Shown: positions 34,226 to 45,404, counted from the first letter of the stretch. The stretch: 64,000 nucleotides of DNA from Lacticaseibacillus paracasei subsp. paracasei (GCF_000829035.1 NZ_AP012541.1:186001-250000), one strand, 5' to 3'. Numbers and translations are program-made. Notes: a model not told the origin generated them from the sequence alone.

Positions 34226-35332
34226 ATGGCTTTAACAGCAGGTATCGTAGGACTTCCAAACGTCGGTAAGTCCACGCTTTTTAACGCAATCACTAAAGCA
34301 GGCGCCGAGATGGCGAACTATCCATTCGCTACAATCGACCCGAATGTCGGGATGGTCGAAGTGCCAGATAAACGTCTGGCACGAATCGATGAATTGATTC
34401 CGGCCAAGAAGATTATTCATACAACTTTTGAATTCACAGATATTGCCGGCATTGTTAAAGGTGCTTCTAAGGGTGAAGGACTCGGCAACAAGTTCCTTGA
34501 AAACATTCGTCAGGTGGATGCGATTGTTCATGTTGTCCGAGCGTTCGATGATGACAACATCACCAGTGTAACTGGCAAAGTCGACCCGTTAGAGGATATG
34601 GCGACGATTAATATGGAATTGGCCATCGCTGATCTTGATGCTGTCAATAAACGCTATGCTAAAGTTGAAAAAGTGGCGCGAACACAAACCAATGACAAAG
34701 AAGCGCAGGCTGAATTCAAGGTGCTCAAAAAGATTAAGCCCGTACTGGAAGATGGCGGGATGGTTCGCAGCATCGACTTTGATAAAGATGAGCTGAAGAT
34801 TGTCAAAGGCTTGTTCTTGCTGACCAGCAAGCCAGTTTTGTATGTCGCTAACATTGCTGAAGAAGCGATGGCTGATCCGGATTCGGTTGATTACGTCAAG
34901 CAAATCAAGGCCGAGGCTGCCAAAGAAGGTGCCGAAGTGATTGCGATTTCTGCCAAAACTGAGGAAGAAATTGCTGAACTGGATGATGATGAAAAGGCAG
35001 ACTTTTTGGCAGCAGAAGGTGTCGACGAGTCTGGGTTGGATAAGCTGATCAAGGCTAGCTATCATTTGCTGGGATTGGCAACCTTCTTCACAGCCGGTGG
35101 CAAAGAAACCCGTGCGTGGACATTTAGACAGGGAATGAAGGCTCCAGAAGTTGCTGGGATTATTCATTCCGACTTCGAACGCGGTTTTATTCGCGCCGAG
35201 ACAATGTCCTTCACCGATTTAGACAAGTACGGATCTGTTCAGGCGGTTAAAGAAGCGGGCCGTTATCGATCTGAAGGCAAAGAATATGAAGTGCAGGATG
35301 GGGACATCATTGAATTCCGGTTCAATGTCTAA
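34226..35332 (+). CDS. ychF: Redox-regulated ATPase YchF (Obg family)
   Basis: The 368-residue protein has the P-loop [13 protein letters not shown], the switch region [18 protein letters not shown] and the C-terminal TGS domain ([21 protein letters not shown]). YchF binds the ribosome and hydrolyses ATP rather than GTP, and is involved in translation and oxidative response. It follows the DUF951 gene by 31 bases. Confidence 0.96.
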   Translation: MALTAGIVGLPNVGKSTLFNAITKAGAEMANYPFATIDPNVGMVEVPDKRLARIDELIPAKKIIHTTFEFTDIAGIVKGASKGEGLGNKFLENIRQVDAIVHVVRAFDDDNITSVTGKVDPLEDMATINMELAIADLDAVNKRYAKVEKVARTQTNDKEAQAEFKVLKKIKPVLEDGGMVRSIDFDKDELKIVKGLFLLTSKPVLYVANIAEEAMADPDSVDYVKQIKAEAAKEGAEVIAISAKTEEEIAELDDDEKADFLAAEGVDESGLDKLIKASYHLLGLATFFTAGGKETRAWTFRQGMKAPEVAGIIHSDFERGFIRAETMSFTDLDKYGSVQAVKEAGRYRSEGKEYEVQDGDIIEFRFNV

Positions 35333-35363
35333 CGCATAACGACTTAGGAGATAGGAGTTTCCA

Positions 35364-36185
35364 ATGGCAGAGAAACATGAAGAAGAGACGAAACAGACGG
35401 CAACCGATGCTGCAGTAAATGGTAAAAATACTGCTACGACTGAACAAACAGCATCAAAAGTACAGTCGGCAGCCACTGATGAGTCGTCAGCAGATCAAGC
35501 AACGGCGGCTAAAAATGCACATGTGAAACAGGAAAAGCCTGCGACCACTGTGCCAGAGCTGATTGCACGGCTCACAAATAAAAATGATGAATATATTTTC
35601 AAACTACGCCGTGAGTTAAAAGACGGCGGTATGAACGCGGCGGACGAAGAAGAACTACTCAAAACGATGTTGCCCGAGATCATCACAGCGCAACGACAAG
35701 GCAAGCCAGCCAATCAGCTTTACGGACCGGTTACGGTAAAGACAGACGAAATTCTGCATACGCCAAAACCTGAGCCTAAAAAGCCAATGTGGTTGATGGT
35801 CATTGACCAAAGTCTGTTCTTCATGTCGATTTTAGCGGTTATGTATGGGGCACTTGCCTACTTCGATACCAAGTCGCAAAACGCCGCCAGCAGCAGTTTT
35901 GTTTACTTAGTGATGTTGAGTCTAATGGCTGGTCTCTTCTTCGTTTATTATGCTGACTGGATGCAGCAAGATAAAAAGAAACGCCGAAGTGCTTGGCTTG
36001 TCTTGGGCGGCGGTGTTGTCTTAGTCGTGTCGATCACGTTCATTGGCAGTGCCTTGGCGATGCTTGACACGCCGTTCACGCGCCCAATGCCGTGGTTCGT
36101 CAATATCATTATTGGCGCCATTGCCTATGGGATTCACTGGGTCTTACAGCACCGGTATCACCTCAAAAGCTTTTTCCAGAGATAA
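35364..36185 (+). CDS. DUF1129 family membrane protein
   Basis: The first ~60 residues are a Lys/Glu/Ala/Thr-rich hydrophilic segment; then a conserved region (LTNKNDEYIFKLRRELKDGG) and five or so membrane helices. DUF1129 proteins are found after ychF in many lactobacilli. AGGAGATAGGAG is upstream. The function is unknown. Confidence 0.86.
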   Translation: MAEKHEEETKQTATDAAVNGKNTATTEQTASKVQSAATDESSADQATAAKNAHVKQEKPATTVPELIARLTNKNDEYIFKLRRELKDGGMNAADEEELLKTMLPEIITAQRQGKPANQLYGPVTVKTDEILHTPKPEPKKPMWLMVIDQSLFFMSILAVMYGALAYFDTKSQNAASSSFVYLVMLSLMAGLFFVYYADWMQQDKKKRRSAWLVLGGGVVLVVSITFIGSALAMLDTPFTRPMPWFVNIIIGAIAYGIHWVLQHRYHLKSFFQR

Positions 36186-36233
36186 GCTGATAGTCCGATT
36201 TCAACATCGGGTATCTACTTTTTAAAAAATCCA

Positions 36234-36261
36234 ACAGTCGCCGGAAATGGCGGCTTTTTTT
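36234..36261 (+). terminator. Terminator after the DUF1129 gene
   Basis: GTCGCC and GGCGGC flank GGAAAT, followed by T residues. Confidence 0.75.
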
Positions 36262-36370
36262 GTATTGCCAGTGAGGGAAAACGGCAAATGTTCTTGTCAT
36301 TTTACATGCGAAGGTTTTAGCGGGTAAAAAACGAATGATATTAAATGACACGTCACAACACACGACAAAA

Positions 36371-36417
36371 GCCGAACATTATTTTGAGAAAGCTATAGCT
36401 GATAAAATTTTGTTCGG
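36371..36417. promoter_or_regulatory. Inverted CCGAAC motifs, candidate PurR boxes for guaB
   Basis: GCCGAACATT (36371) and the inverted TTGTTCGG (36410-36417) carry the CCGAAC core of the Gram-positive PurBox, about 115-160 bases upstream of the guaB transcription start. The spacing is wider than in B. subtilis, so this is tentative. The arms could also form a weak hairpin. The rest of 36262-36497 shows nothing else. Confidence 0.35.
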
Positions 36418-36497
36418 TTCCATATGAACGATTATGAGACTTTCTTTCATTTTTAAGCCTATGATACCGGCGTTTCGAAAAAAATGGTTAGACTTGT

Positions 36498-36526
36498 TTG
36501 ACGTGCCTAAATTCCGGTAGTACATT
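36498..36526 (+). promoter_or_regulatory. Promoter of guaB
   Basis: TTGACG (36498-36503), a 17-base spacer and TACATT (36521-36526). The leader would be about 30 bases, too short for a riboswitch. Confidence 0.6.
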
Positions 36527-36546
36527 AGTCAACAACTAAAAATTGA

Positions 36547-38049
<1,503 letters not shown>

Positions 38050-38063
38050 AAGATTGGTATCAC

Positions 38064-38105
38064 AAAAAGGCTCGTACTGCCATTGGTTGCAGTGCGGGCC
38101 TTTTT
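38064..38105 (+). terminator. Terminator of guaB
   Basis: AAAGGCTCGTACTGC pairs with GCAGTGCGGGCCTTT (one or two mismatches), followed by T residues. Confidence 0.8.
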
Positions 38106-38131
38106 GTGGTGAACGCGCTATGATTAAGAGG

Positions 38132-38812
38132 CTACATTCGTGCCCGATGAATCACGTCAAGTAGTTCCGTGCCGAAAGTTGTGGCCAATGTCAATGGCCA
38201 AGCGGGATTAGTGGGTACAGTTGTCAGAATGGTTTGCAGCCATTGTGCAGTTGGCAAAAGTTTCACTAACTGATGACTGGAGAATTGCGTGAATAGCAAA
38301 TTAGCACTATAAAAATCAATCAGACTTTGTTGCAACTTGGCATCATGGACAGGTAGCAATAAGTCATTACTATTGTTACGATCACCCAAGAAAAGCGGTA
38401 ACGGCGCAAAATCTTGTTGTAAACTAAAAGGGGTCATTTTATGAGTCGTGGCCATCTCGGGGGTCAGGCGCAGCATGAAGACCAGTTTACGCGACGCTGT
38501 CCACAGCAGCATGTTGGCAAGGGCCGTGTCAATTGCTGTAAAGGTATATGTGTTTTTGGCCGCGGCAGGACTCGCTAAGGCTTTTGTCAACATGGTTATC
38601 GAGTCGTGGCGGGCTGATGATGCTGGTAAGACAACCTGTAGCTGACGAACACCTCGTAACCAATGGGGATGTGTGGCAAGGCGTAAGGTGAGCCATTGGG
38701 AGGATTGCCTTAATAGCCAGTAAGTACTTCCGCTTGAGCGGGCAATGTTAATACCAGCGATGTGCATGGTTGAGGGTAAACTTGCTGTGACCATTTTTGT
38801 CAAATCTTTCAA
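38132..38812 (-). CDS. Hypothetical protein
   Basis: The frame encodes up to 226 residues. The start is TTG 38812 (AAGGCGG four bases upstream) or ATG 38794. It is soluble, rich in Leu, Thr and Ala, with no recognised domain or signal peptide. No terminator is seen between it and the guaB terminator. The protein family is not recognised. Confidence 0.6.
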   Translation of the reverse strand: MKDLTKMVTASLPSTMHIAGINIARSSGSTYWLLRQSSQWLTLRLATHPHWLRGVRQLQVVLPASSARHDSITMLTKALASPAAAKNTYTFTAIDTALANMLLWTASRKLVFMLRLTPEMATTHKMTPFSLQQDFAPLPLFLGDRNNSNDLLLPVHDAKLQQSLIDFYSANLLFTQFSSHQLVKLLPTAQWLQTILTTVPTNPAWPLTLATTFGTELLDVIHRARM

Positions 38813-38905
38813 TTAGCCGCCTTCTTTCGAGATTAAATCAACACTTTTGTACCTATTCTAGCCCTGTTTTCTTAGGCTTTTCGTAAAGAATTCCCCGGTC
38901 AACTT

Positions 38906-38914
38906 TGGTACAAT
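38906..38914 (+). promoter_or_regulatory. Extended -10 promoter for the two-component operon
   Basis: TGGTACAAT has a TGn extension and a good -10 box, 53 bases before the response-regulator start. Confidence 0.5.
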
Positions 38915-38966
38915 GGACTTTGATGTAACAGACCCTACAGTTCTTCTCATAAACGGAGCCAATACA

Positions 38967-39653
38967 ATGAAAATTTTAATTGTTGACGACGATAAAGAAA
39001 TCGTCGAATTACTAAGTATTTACGTTAAAAACGAAGGTTACGAACCGATTCAGGCGTATTCCGGTAAGGAAGCCATTACTAAGCTTGTGACCAATCCTGA
39101 TATTGCTTTGATGATCCTCGATATTATGATGCCTAATATGTCTGGGATGGATGTTGTCAAAGAAGTCCGCAAAGATTCACAGATTCCAATCATTATCGTC
39201 TCGGCTAAAACAGCAGATATGGACAAGATTCAAGGCCTTATTACTGGAGCAGACGATTATGTCACCAAGCCATTCAATCCGCTAGAGGTCATGGCGCGCG
39301 TCAAGAGTTTGTTGCGCCGAAGTCAAAATGAGGTGACCAATACGGAACCGGATGTGCTTGAAGTCGGTCCGCTAACGATCAAAAAAGATAGTCATGAAGT
39401 CACCACCCTTACCGGCAAGCAAATTCAGCTAACCGCGCTGGAATTCGGCATTCTGTACTTGCTAGCTAGCCATCCGAATCGTGTTTTCTCGGCTGATGAG
39501 ATTTTTGAACGCGTTTGGCAACAGGAATCAATCGTCTCAGCGAAAACCGTTATGGTGCATGTCTCGCATCTGCGTGACAAGATTGAAGAAGCGACCGATG
39601 GCGAGAAGGTGATCGAAACAGTTTGGGGCGTCGGCTATAAGGTTGAGGCCTAA
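38967..39653 (+). CDS. OmpR-family response regulator
   Basis: ATG 38967 follows ACGGAG; the frame from 38913 is longer but unsupported. The receiver domain has the acidic pocket DDD (7-9), phospho-acceptor Asp52 in MILDIMMP, and the Lys in ADDYVTKPFNPLEV. The C-terminal winged helix (LTALEFGILYLLASHPNRVFS, TVMVHVSHLRDKIE) binds DNA. The family resembles VanR-type regulators. It is followed five bases later by its kinase. Confidence 0.95.
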   Translation: MKILIVDDDKEIVELLSIYVKNEGYEPIQAYSGKEAITKLVTNPDIALMILDIMMPNMSGMDVVKEVRKDSQIPIIIVSAKTADMDKIQGLITGADDYVTKPFNPLEVMARVKSLLRRSQNEVTNTEPDVLEVGPLTIKKDSHEVTTLTGKQIQLTALEFGILYLLASHPNRVFSADEIFERVWQQESIVSAKTVMVHVSHLRDKIEEATDGEKVIETVWGVGYKVEA

Positions 39654-39658
39654 CGATC

Positions 39659-40849
39659 ATGAGCGAAAAAGTCAAACTAACTGGTAAGGAAAAATCCGAA
39701 CTTTGGATTGAAGGCATCGTGACGGTGATTCTGCTGTTAATGCTTAATTTTGCCTTGCTAGTGTTGATTAATCAGATGATCGCGCACAATCCTGGTTTGG
39801 AAAATGCTATCTGGGGTGTGAAAACGAATCTGACGTTTGGCAGCCGTGGATTTCATTTGTGGAGCTGGTCCAATCTTTTCCTAGCACTGATGGCGATTGC
39901 TGATGTCATTGTGGTGTATTGGCGACTTGCTCGGCGATATCGGCAAATGCAAATGCGTCACGTCATTGCGGAGCTACATTTTATTGCCGATGGTCATCTT
40001 GATCATCGGATTAAGTTTGAGGTCAATACGGAGTTGCAAAAGGTTGTCAGCAGCATTAACGCGCTTGTTGATTCAACCGTCAATTCAATGGCCGAGGAAC
40101 GGCGGATCGAACAGAGTAAAGATGAGCTGATTACTAATGTCAGCCATGATATTCGAACGCCGCTAACGTCCATTATCGGTTATCTTGGCCTGATTGAAGA
40201 TCATCAATATCGCAGTGAAGAAGAGCTACTCAAGTACACGCACACGGCTTATTTGAAGGCTAAGCAGATGAAAGTACTGGTTGAGGACCTTTTTGAGTAC
40301 ACCAAGGTTAAATCGACCACGACCAAGCTGAATCCCGTACGTTTTAACATGATTGCGATGCTAGAGCAACTGGCAGCTAGTTTTGAGCTGGAGGCTCATA
40401 AGAAGCATATGCGGATTCTGGTCAGCGGTGAACCTGACCCGTTGATGATGGAAGCTGATACCGAAAAATTAGGCCGGGTGTTCAACAATTTAATTGTTAA
40501 TGCGCTTAAGTACGGCCAAGGCGGGCGTCATATTTTTCTTGATGCACAACGTATCGGTAGTGAAGTCGTTGTTAAGGTCTCAAATGATGGTGCACAAATT
40601 CCGAATGATGCTTTGAGTCAGTTGTTTGATCGTTTTTATCGCGTTGAGGAAAGCCGATCGCAGGAAACTGGCGGGACTGGTCTTGGGTTAGCGATTGCCC
40701 AAAGTATCATCGCTTTGCATGGCGGGTATATTTATGCCGATTCTAGCCCGGAGATAACAAGCTTTGTGATTCATTTACCATTAAAAGTTGGCGCTTCGCT
40801 GACAGACAATAAAAATAAATCTAATGAGGAAGCAGGAAAGTCAAAATGA
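39659..40849 (+). CDS. Sensor histidine kinase
   Basis: The 396-residue kinase has two membrane helices (IVTVILLLMLNFALLVLI and LFLALMAIADVIVVYW) with a short extracytoplasmic loop, a HAMP-like linker, the phospho-accepting His163 in NVSHDIRTPLTSIIGYL and the ATPase boxes VNALKYG, GGTGLGLAIAQSII. It should phosphorylate the preceding regulator. It overlaps the D,D-carboxypeptidase gene by four bases, so a cell-wall signal is a fair guess. Confidence 0.95.
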   Translation: MSEKVKLTGKEKSELWIEGIVTVILLLMLNFALLVLINQMIAHNPGLENAIWGVKTNLTFGSRGFHLWSWSNLFLALMAIADVIVVYWRLARRYRQMQMRHVIAELHFIADGHLDHRIKFEVNTELQKVVSSINALVDSTVNSMAEERRIEQSKDELITNVSHDIRTPLTSIIGYLGLIEDHQYRSEEELLKYTHTAYLKAKQMKVLVEDLFEYTKVKSTTTKLNPVRFNMIAMLEQLAASFELEAHKKHMRILVSGEPDPLMMEADTEKLGRVFNNLIVNALKYGQGGRHIFLDAQRIGSEVVVKVSNDGAQIPNDALSQLFDRFYRVEESRSQETGGTGLGLAIAQSIIALHGGYIYADSSPEITSFVIHLPLKVGASLTDNKNKSNEEAGKSK

Positions 40850-42156
40850 AGAAGTTGATGCGCGGGTTGATTGCCGCAGTGGTGGCGGTATTGATGATTG
40901 GGGGTGCTGCGCCAGCAATGTCGGTATCTGCGGCAGAGAGCAGCGATACCAATCTAGTTGACGCCAAGGCAGCAGTAGCCATTGAACCGACTACTGGCAA
41001 GATATTATATGCTAAGAATGCCAGCAGTGTTTTACCAATTGCATCTATGACCAAAATGTTGAGCATTGAGTTGGTGCTTGACGCAATTAAGTCCGGTAAG
41101 ATCAATTGGGATGACAAAGTGACACTGAATAACGCAATCTGGGAACTCAGTCAGAATCGTGACCTTAGTAATGTACCGTTGCGGCGCGATGGCTCTTATT
41201 CAGTCCGCGAACTGTACGATGCTTCTTTAATTTATTCGGCGAATGCAGCGATGATGTTATTAGCTGAAAAAGTAGCGGGTAGTCAGGAGAAATTTGTCAG
41301 TCAGATGACTGCAAAACTCAATAGCTGGGGTATCACCGATGCAAAAATTGTCAACGTGACCGGTTTGAATAACAGCCAATTGAAAGATGCTAAGGTACCC
41401 GGTACAGATGATAACGCGGAGAACGAAATGTCCGCAAAAGATATGGCCCAGGTGGCACAACATTTACTGAAAGATCATCCAGAAGTCCTTAAGACCACGA
41501 GTATTGCTAAACAGACATTCCGTAAGGGAACCAGTGATGCGATCGATATGGAAAATTGGAACTGGATGCTCAAGGGCCTAGTGTCTTATGATAAGAACCT
41601 CCCAGTTGATGGCTTGAAGACAGGTACTTCTGATGCCGCTGGGGATTGTTTTACAGGGACGGTTGAGAAAAATGGCATGCGAATTATTACGGTTATCTTG
41701 CATGCAAATGGTGATGCTAAAACTCGCCGTTTTGATCAAACCAAAAAATTGATGACCAATGTTTTGGAAAATTGGAAAACGATGACGTTAGCTGAAGCTG
41801 GTCAGGGGATTAAAGGGTACGACAGCGTCAAGGTCAATCGTGGTCAATCACGGACAACGCCGATTGCGCCGTCAACCAAGGCAGTTGCTGTTGTGCCATC
41901 TAACAGCAGCAAACAATCACTTCAATATACTTACACGCCAGCAAAAGGCGTGAAGAAGAATACTGTCGAAGCACCAGTCAAAAAAGGTACCACGATTGCG
42001 CAGCTGGAAGTTAGCGCCAAAGGTGACAACCTTGGCTTTGTCGGCAGTTCAGCAAGCGAAGGCATTACCTTAAAGACCACCAAGACCGATAACAAAGCAA
42101 ACTTCTTTGTCCTGATCTTCCGTGGCATTGGCGATTTCTTCAGCAATATTTTCTAG
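40846..42156 (+). CDS. dacA: D-alanyl-D-alanine carboxypeptidase (PBP5 family)
   Basis: The 436-residue protein has a signal peptide (cut near AAES, residue ~30), the penicillin-binding motifs SMTK (Ser67-Lys70), SAN in LIYSANAAMML and KTG in DGLKTGTSDAAG, then a C-terminal beta domain and a hydrophobic/amphipathic tail. It trims the terminal D-Ala of peptidoglycan stems. The ATG overlaps the kinase stop (ATGA), so it is coupled to the two-component system. Confidence 0.93.
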   Translation: MKKLMRGLIAAVVAVLMIGGAAPAMSVSAAESSDTNLVDAKAAVAIEPTTGKILYAKNASSVLPIASMTKMLSIELVLDAIKSGKINWDDKVTLNNAIWELSQNRDLSNVPLRRDGSYSVRELYDASLIYSANAAMMLLAEKVAGSQEKFVSQMTAKLNSWGITDAKIVNVTGLNNSQLKDAKVPGTDDNAENEMSAKDMAQVAQHLLKDHPEVLKTTSIAKQTFRKGTSDAIDMENWNWMLKGLVSYDKNLPVDGLKTGTSDAAGDCFTGTVEKNGMRIITVILHANGDAKTRRFDQTKKLMTNVLENWKTMTLAEAGQGIKGYDSVKVNRGQSRTTPIAPSTKAVAVVPSNSSKQSLQYTYTPAKGVKKNTVEAPVKKGTTIAQLEVSAKGDNLGFVGSSASEGITLKTTKTDNKANFFVLIFRGIGDFFSNIF

Positions 42157-42188
42157 TCCAGCAGTTACCTCATTGATCCAAAAACGAA

Positions 42189-42242
42189 AAAGTGGTGAAT
42201 GTCCTGAACTCCGAATGGAGATCATCACGTTCACCTTTTTTG
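42189..42242 (+). terminator. Terminator of the two-component/dacA operon
   Basis: AAAAAGTGGTGAA pairs with TTCACCTTTTTT across a loop of ~30 bases that has its own small hairpin. Confidence 0.7.
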
Positions 42243-42287
42243 CAACAAGTAGAGAGTTAGTTTTCAGATAAAAAAGAAGGCATTGAA

Positions 42288-42755
42288 ATGGTCACCTATC
42301 ACGAGATCACGCCAACAGGTTTGGCTAACTTGAAGCAGGAAGTTGAAGACCTTAAAACTATTCGGCCTGCAAAGATCAAGAACTTGGCCGATGCGGCAGC
42401 GTTGGGGGATCGCTCGGAAAATGCGGAATATAGCGCTGCTAAGCGTGAGTTGCGCCAGCTAGAAGGCCGATTGCGATATCTGGATAAACTCATTCGTTAT
42501 GCTAAAGTCACGCACCCGGCCGCTAGTGATATTGCCGATATTGGCAATAGGATCACACTTAAGTTCGATGATGACGAGGACCAAGCGACTTATGAACTTG
42601 TCGGCCCTGCCGAAGCTGGGATGGGCCAAGACAAGCTTGCCATCAATTCTCCCTTGGGCGCCGCTATTCGGTAGCACCACGCAGGCGATACCGTCACGGT
42701 GACAGCGCCAAGCGGTTCGTATCAGGTGACGTTAATGAACATTGCATCTGCATAA
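42288..42755 (+). pseudogene. greA: GreA-type transcription elongation factor, truncated by a stop codon
   Basis: The reading frame ATG 42288 to TAA 42755 would give 155 residues, but TAG at 42672-42674 stops it after 128. The N-terminal coiled coil is intact (GLANLKQEVEDLKTIRPAKI, LGDRSENAEYSAAKREL, RLRYLDKLI). After the stop the C-terminal domain continues in frame: HHAGDTVTVTAPSGSYQVTL. Restoring TAG to a sense codon, e.g. CAG, would repair it. It looks like a paralog of GreA; the loss of the last 27 residues should remove part of the RNA-polymerase-binding domain. Confidence 0.78.
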
Positions 42756-42846
42756 AAAAAGATAATCAATGAACTTTGAGCATGAACCAAGACGGCACAC
42801 AGATAGTTGTGACAGTCCGACTGGTTTAATGCCAGTACCGCGCTTA

Positions 42847-42855
42847 TGCTATAAT
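42847..42855 (+). promoter_or_regulatory. Extended -10 promoter of murE
   Basis: TGCTATAAT combines TGn with a perfect TATAAT, 42 bases before the murE start. Confidence 0.6.
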
Positions 42856-42896
42856 GAAGCTTGAATTCACGGCATATAAAAAGGAGTAGCAGCCCA

Positions 42897-44450
42897 ATGG
42901 CACTATCACTTAGAGCATGTATCTTATTATTAAAGGAACATCATCTGCTAAAGAGTGCAGCAATTCAGAATACTGAAGATGTCGATATGACCGGCATCGC
43001 CTATGATTCACGCAAGGTCTCTGGACCAACGCTGTTTTTCTGCAAAGGCGACAAGTTCCGACCAATTTATCTTTCCATGGCCAAGGACAACGGTGCGCGA
43101 ACTTATGTTGCCGAGAAACCTTACGTTGAAGGCAACGGCTTAAACGCCTTGATCGTGCGGAATATTACTAAAGCAATGGCGATTTTGAGCGCTGCTTTCT
43201 TTGATTATCCGCAAGATGATTTGTTTGTGATCGCTTATACAGGAACCAAGGGGAAAACCACAGCTTCCTATTTTACAGAAGCTATTTTAAATGAGGCTCG
43301 TCCACGACACATCGCGCTTTTTTCTACAATTGATACGGTTGTTGGCCCTGAGCCCGATCAGCGTTTCAAGTCTAATCTGACAACGCCAGAGAGCCTCGAT
43401 CTTTTCCGCGATATGCGCGAGGCTGTCGAAAACGGTATGACCCATCTCGTGATGGAAGTGTCGAGTCAGGCATATTTGCGCAATCGCGTTTTTGGATTGA
43501 CGTATGACGTCGGCTTCTTCCTGAACATTACGCCAGATCACATCGGACCGAATGAACATCCAACCTTTGCTAATTACTTACACAACAAGCTGCAATTGTT
43601 GGTCAATGCGCGCAAAGTGGTCATTAATGCCGAAACCGAGCATTTTGACCAGGTTTATGCTGCCGCAACGACCACCACTTATCCAGAAAGCATCTATCTG
43701 TTTGCCAGTGCTGGCTTCAGACCTAAACGCGATGATATCGATATTGATTTTCGCTTTGATAGTCAGGAAGCTGACGTTGCTGAGAGTCGTTTCACTTTAG
43801 TACCAGTCACGGAAAAAGCAGCAGCATTGAACATCGGCGGTCACTACTCGCTTGCTTTGATTGGTGATTTTAACGAAAGTAACGCGACGGCTGCTATTAT
43901 TGGTGCTGGATTGGCTGGCGTGGATGCATCTGCCGCTGTTCCGGGGATTGCAAAAGTTAAAATCCCCGGCCGCATGGAGCATACGAAAGTTGCCGGACAT
44001 GGTGCTGTCTATGTTGATTATGCGCACAATTACGCTAGTATGAAGGCGTTATTGTCGTTTTTGAAACACGCTTACAAGGATCCTCGATTACTGGTTGTGG
44101 TTGGATCCCCCGGTGATAAAGGCGTTTCTCGTCGTCCCGGATTTGCTAAGGTTCTCACTGAGTTTGCAACTGAGGCATTCTTGACTACCGATGATCCTGG
44201 GTACGAAGATCCAGCAAACATCATTGAGGAAATCGATAGTAAAATCGATCATAGCAAAGTTAAAGTACACAAAGTGCTTGATCGGCAAAAGGCCATTGCT
44301 GAAGCTATTAGCGACAGCGGACCAAATGATATCGTGGTGGTGGCTGGCAAAGGGGCCGACCCCTATCAAAAGGTACGCGGCGTCAACACACCATGGCCAA
44401 CAGACATGGCTGTTGTAAAGCAAGTCGCTAAATCGCTACAGGAAGGCTGA
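42897..44450 (+). CDS. murE: UDP-MurNAc-tripeptide synthetase, L-lysine type
   Basis: ATG 42897 follows AAGGAG. The 517-residue ligase adds L-Lys to UDP-MurNAc-L-Ala-D-Glu. The ATP-binding motif is YTGTKGKTTASYF; LTTPES and NITPDHIGPNEH are family stretches. The specificity motif is DDPGYEDP, not the DNPR of diaminopimelate enzymes, consistent with L-Lys peptidoglycan. The racemase gene follows five bases later. Confidence 0.93.
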   Translation: MALSLRACILLLKEHHLLKSAAIQNTEDVDMTGIAYDSRKVSGPTLFFCKGDKFRPIYLSMAKDNGARTYVAEKPYVEGNGLNALIVRNITKAMAILSAAFFDYPQDDLFVIAYTGTKGKTTASYFTEAILNEARPRHIALFSTIDTVVGPEPDQRFKSNLTTPESLDLFRDMREAVENGMTHLVMEVSSQAYLRNRVFGLTYDVGFFLNITPDHIGPNEHPTFANYLHNKLQLLVNARKVVINAETEHFDQVYAAATTTTYPESIYLFASAGFRPKRDDIDIDFRFDSQEADVAESRFTLVPVTEKAAALNIGGHYSLALIGDFNESNATAAIIGAGLAGVDASAAVPGIAKVKIPGRMEHTKVAGHGAVYVDYAHNYASMKALLSFLKHAYKDPRLLVVVGSPGDKGVSRRPGFAKVLTEFATEAFLTTDDPGYEDPANIIEEIDSKIDHSKVKVHKVLDRQKAIAEAISDSGPNDIVVVAGKGADPYQKVRGVNTPWPTDMAVVKQVAKSLQEG

Positions 44451-44455
44451 TACGA

Positions 44456-45208
44456 ATGCGTCAATTTTTCACCGTTATTGGCGGCATGGGCACGCCGGCA
44501 ACCGAGAGTTATGTCCGCTTGTTAAACCAGCGTACCCACGCGCATAGCGATCAGGAATATCTGAATTACATTCTGGTTAACGATGCGACTGTTCCTGACC
44601 GTACGGATTACATTTTGGATCATAGCAAGCCTAGCTTTTATCCGGATTTGTTGGAAGACATTCAAGATCAAAGTTTACTCAATCCGGAGTTCATGGTCAT
44701 TGTCTGCAACACGGCTCATTATTTCTATGACCAATTAGCCGCAGTGACACCGATTCCATTGCTACACATGCCACATTTAGCCATCAGCGATATGTGTGAG
44801 CGTTTTCCAGATGAAAAGCGGGTGGGACTGATTGCGACCCAAGGAACGATCCAAGACGGCATTTACAGTCATGAAATCGAAACTAGCGGGCGTGAAGTCG
44901 TTCTTGGCGATCAGGCGCTGCAAGACATGGTCACTGAGTTGATTTATAAATACGTCAAGGAAAAGGGCGAAGTCAACGCGGCCCTGTATCATCGTATTCT
45001 TCAACGGATGCATGACGATTTTAATGTCAACGTCATTGTCCTTGGCTGTACTGAGCTATCGTTTGCACAGGAAAAAGCCGGTGATCATCCGTATCATGTG
45101 ATTGATGCGCAAAGCATTATTGTTGATAAAACAATTGCGTTAGGCAAAGCTTTCCGTCAAAGTGAAGCAGCTGGGAAGGCATTGTTGAATCAAATGATGG
45201 CGCGTTAA
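44456..45208 (+). CDS. racD: Aspartate racemase family protein
   Basis: The 250-residue protein has the two catalytic Cys of the Asp/Glu racemase family, in MVIVCNTAHYF and VLGCTELSFA, and the start VIGGMGTPATESY. It makes D-Asp from L-Asp without a cofactor. Next to murE this fits supply of D-Asp for the Lys-D-Asp cross-bridge of lactobacillus peptidoglycan; the ligase (Aslfm-type) is not in the window. Confidence 0.9.
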   Translation: MRQFFTVIGGMGTPATESYVRLLNQRTHAHSDQEYLNYILVNDATVPDRTDYILDHSKPSFYPDLLEDIQDQSLLNPEFMVIVCNTAHYFYDQLAAVTPIPLLHMPHLAISDMCERFPDEKRVGLIATQGTIQDGIYSHEIETSGREVVLGDQALQDMVTELIYKYVKEKGEVNAALYHRILQRMHDDFNVNVIVLGCTELSFAQEKAGDHPYHVIDAQSIIVDKTIALGKAFRQSEAAGKALLNQMMAR

Positions 45209-45226
45209 TAGCGTGTTAAAAGAAGG

Positions 45227-45267
45227 TGCTTGGTTTTGCTAGATGTCTTAGCAACCAAGCATTTTTT
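45227..45267 (+). terminator. Terminator of murE-racD
   Basis: TGCTTGGTTTTGCTA pairs with TAGCAACCAAGCA, followed by six T. Confidence 0.88.
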
Positions 45268-45404
45268 GAATGCTAAGAAAGACGATTGATCAGGATATCG
45301 CTATTTTTGACTGATGCAAGTGTGAAGCTGGGCTGCTAACACATTCAATCAACTACTTACTTGTGGTAAGCTTATAGTAGTACCCAGTAAAGGAGATGCT
45401 CATT

